A DNA stretch of 64,000 nucleotides from Branchiostoma belcheri. Taxonomy: Eukaryota; Chordata; Leptocardii; Amphioxiformes; Branchiostomatidae. This document shows positions 62,727-64,000 of the stretch, piece after piece. The stretch spans positions 888,371-952,370 of the forward strand of contig NW_017802569.1 in the NCBI RefSeq assembly GCF_001625305.1. Direction: 5' to 3'. The first letter of the stretch is position 1, and each line of letters opens with the position of its first letter. The position numbers and the translations under genes are program-made. A model generated the notes under the pieces. That model was given only the letters and a program-made list of their open reading frames with translations, did no database searches and was not told the DNA's origin.

Positions 62727-62990
62727 TTGAATGATAGGTTCTCCACTAGCTCACACAACTTCACCATCCAAATTCTTTTTTCGAAATCTTTTTACAGTGA
62801 CAGTTTCTTTCCCTGTATGGCCAAGCTTTGGAATTCCCTCCCTGACAAGTGTTTCCCAACAACCTACAATCTACAGGATTTCAAATCAAATGTTCACCGC
62901 CATCTCTTGACATATAGCTATGCTTCTCTCATATTTCTAGTTCAATGCCGAGAAGTGGTCGTATAGGCCTTGCATTTAACCACTCTGTTA
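62727..62990 (+). mobile_element. LINE C-terminal remnant
   Basis: The frame gives SSHNFTIQILFSKSFYSDSF, KLWNSLPDKCF and LQDFKSNVHRHLL, the R/S..FFP....LWNSLP......FK..L C-terminal motif of jockey/CR1-type LINE proteins. 5'-truncated. Confidence 0.6.
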
Positions 62991-63303
62991 AAAAGATATA
63001 TTTTGTTGTGCCCATCAATTGTGGATACTGCTTTTCTAAACACAATCCCTTATTCTTACTTAATCTTAGGCTACCATTTTCAGGCCAACAGGATCAGATA
63101 CCCTATGCAGCTGCAAAATGAATGAAAAAGCTGAAACAAGAAAATCGATAACACTGTAAAACACCTGCTGAGTACAGCCAAGTCCAAACTGACTTATTTG
63201 ACAGCACACAAGGTGGTGTTGATGTTGGACAATTTGAATGGCTTTATCCATGCTAGCTTCTTTTGCTGAATAAGCTTCAATGCACAGTATTTTTTTTCAG
63301 TAA

Positions 63304-63698
63304 GGCCATGTTGATTTGATTATATGGATGACATCCTCTGGGAACCCCAAAACTGATGCGAGCGTGCGAATAAAAAAAAAGTTTTGCAAAAAAAAAAAAG
63401 TTGCTTTCACTATGAAATCTACGTGATCATGAAGGTTGAACAAATGGCACAGAATATGTTATGGCGAATAATCTACTCTTCGAATTCATTTCTTTACATT
63501 TTTGTCTTTTTTCCTTTGATTCTGGCATTCTACGACATTGGTATCGTTTCTAAATGTTTTCCTTGCAACTTATGGTATATTTTTGTCATTTAGCAACTTT
63601 TTTGCACGATTTACAGTATGGTTGAAAACTTTTTTTTAGTTTTTACCGAAAATTCATGCGTGTGCGGATGTCATCCATATAATCAAATCAACATGGCC
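63304..63698. mobile_element. PIF/Harbinger-like MITE, family 1, copy D
   Basis: GGCCATGTTGATTTGATTAT to ATAATCAAATCAACATGGCC, TAA on both sides (63301-63303 and 63699-63701). Confidence 0.93.
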
Positions 63699-63719
63699 TA
63701 AATCAAAAATTATTGGTTA

Positions 63720-64000
63720 GGCCACACCAATTTAATTTGTTGGTTCTCGGATTCGCCTCTTCGTTTTTTCTGATTTGCAAAAAAAAAAAATTGATTCTGG
63801 TCCTGAATCAACTAGAAAAATGCTCATTGTTTTCGCCCCCAACAGTTGAGGAAAGTCCTTTTCTTCCTAGTTGTTACAGTTTTCCCATCTATCATTGCAG
63901 TGGTTTGATTAAACTTTAAAAGTTCAAAATTCAATGTTAAATTTTAACCCAGCCTTTTGTGTTGACTTCATGGCTCATTTTGTAGCATTTAAGCCTATTA
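63720..64000. mobile_element. PIF/Harbinger-like MITE, family 2 variant, cut by the window edge
   Basis: It starts GGCCACACCAATTTAATTTG after TTA and follows the 58062 copy to the window end. It begins 21 bp after copy D of family 1. Confidence 0.9.

Overview
The window is animal nuclear DNA, most likely from a cephalochordate (amphioxus, Branchiostoma). The genes have many short exons with GT-AG introns full of small transposons. They encode chordate-style modular proteins (fibrinogen-related domain, FN3 receptor tyrosine kinase, CARD plus Roc-like GTPase). Hairpin MITEs, tRNA-derived SINEs, CR1-like LINEs and Penelope-like fragments are packed densely together. The species cannot be fixed from sequence alone.

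Layout. 1-1160: about 6 copies of a ~186-bp satellite. 2542-2795: last exon of a fibrinogen-related-domain gene that enters from the left. 4.4-15.9 kb: intergenic, with MITEs and a nearly full-length LINE (5976-9570) that split an older MITE into 5761-5975 and 9571-9728. 15993-46205: a receptor tyrosine kinase gene on the + strand. Its 20 coding exons join in phase to 2391 nt, or 796 residues: signal peptide, two FN3-like domains, one membrane helix, a tyrosine kinase, and a tail with YLPM and YEND motifs. Intron 1 is 13 kb and holds many transposons. 46.2-57.2 kb: intergenic, with a 660-bp palindrome, a tandem-duplicated MITE/hairpin block and Penelope remnants. 57285 to beyond 62594: start of a CARD-Roc (or NACHT-like) gene on the + strand; its 3' part lies outside the window.

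The mobile DNA sorts into families recognisable by termini and target-site duplications (TSDs). (1) Three MITE families begin GGCCA and have 3-bp TWA-like TSDs, as in PIF/Harbinger. (2) A large group of hairpin elements with termini TAG(C/T)C... or TAC... is flanked by 9-bp TSDs, seen at eleven or more loci. (3) CR1/L2-like LINEs are present, along with a twin-primed (internally inverted) LINE with an 18-bp TSD. (4) Penelope-like 3' fragments with a GIY-YIG domain are present, and hammerhead-ribozyme-like cores (CTGANGA-hairpin-CGAAACGTC) lie at several loci. (5) tRNA-derived SINEs occur in several subfamilies.

The three cellular genes are functionally separate. Fibrinogen-related lectins and CARD-NTPase proteins are both typical innate-immunity families; the RTK is a signalling receptor. 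Nothing in the sequence shows that they are co-regulated.
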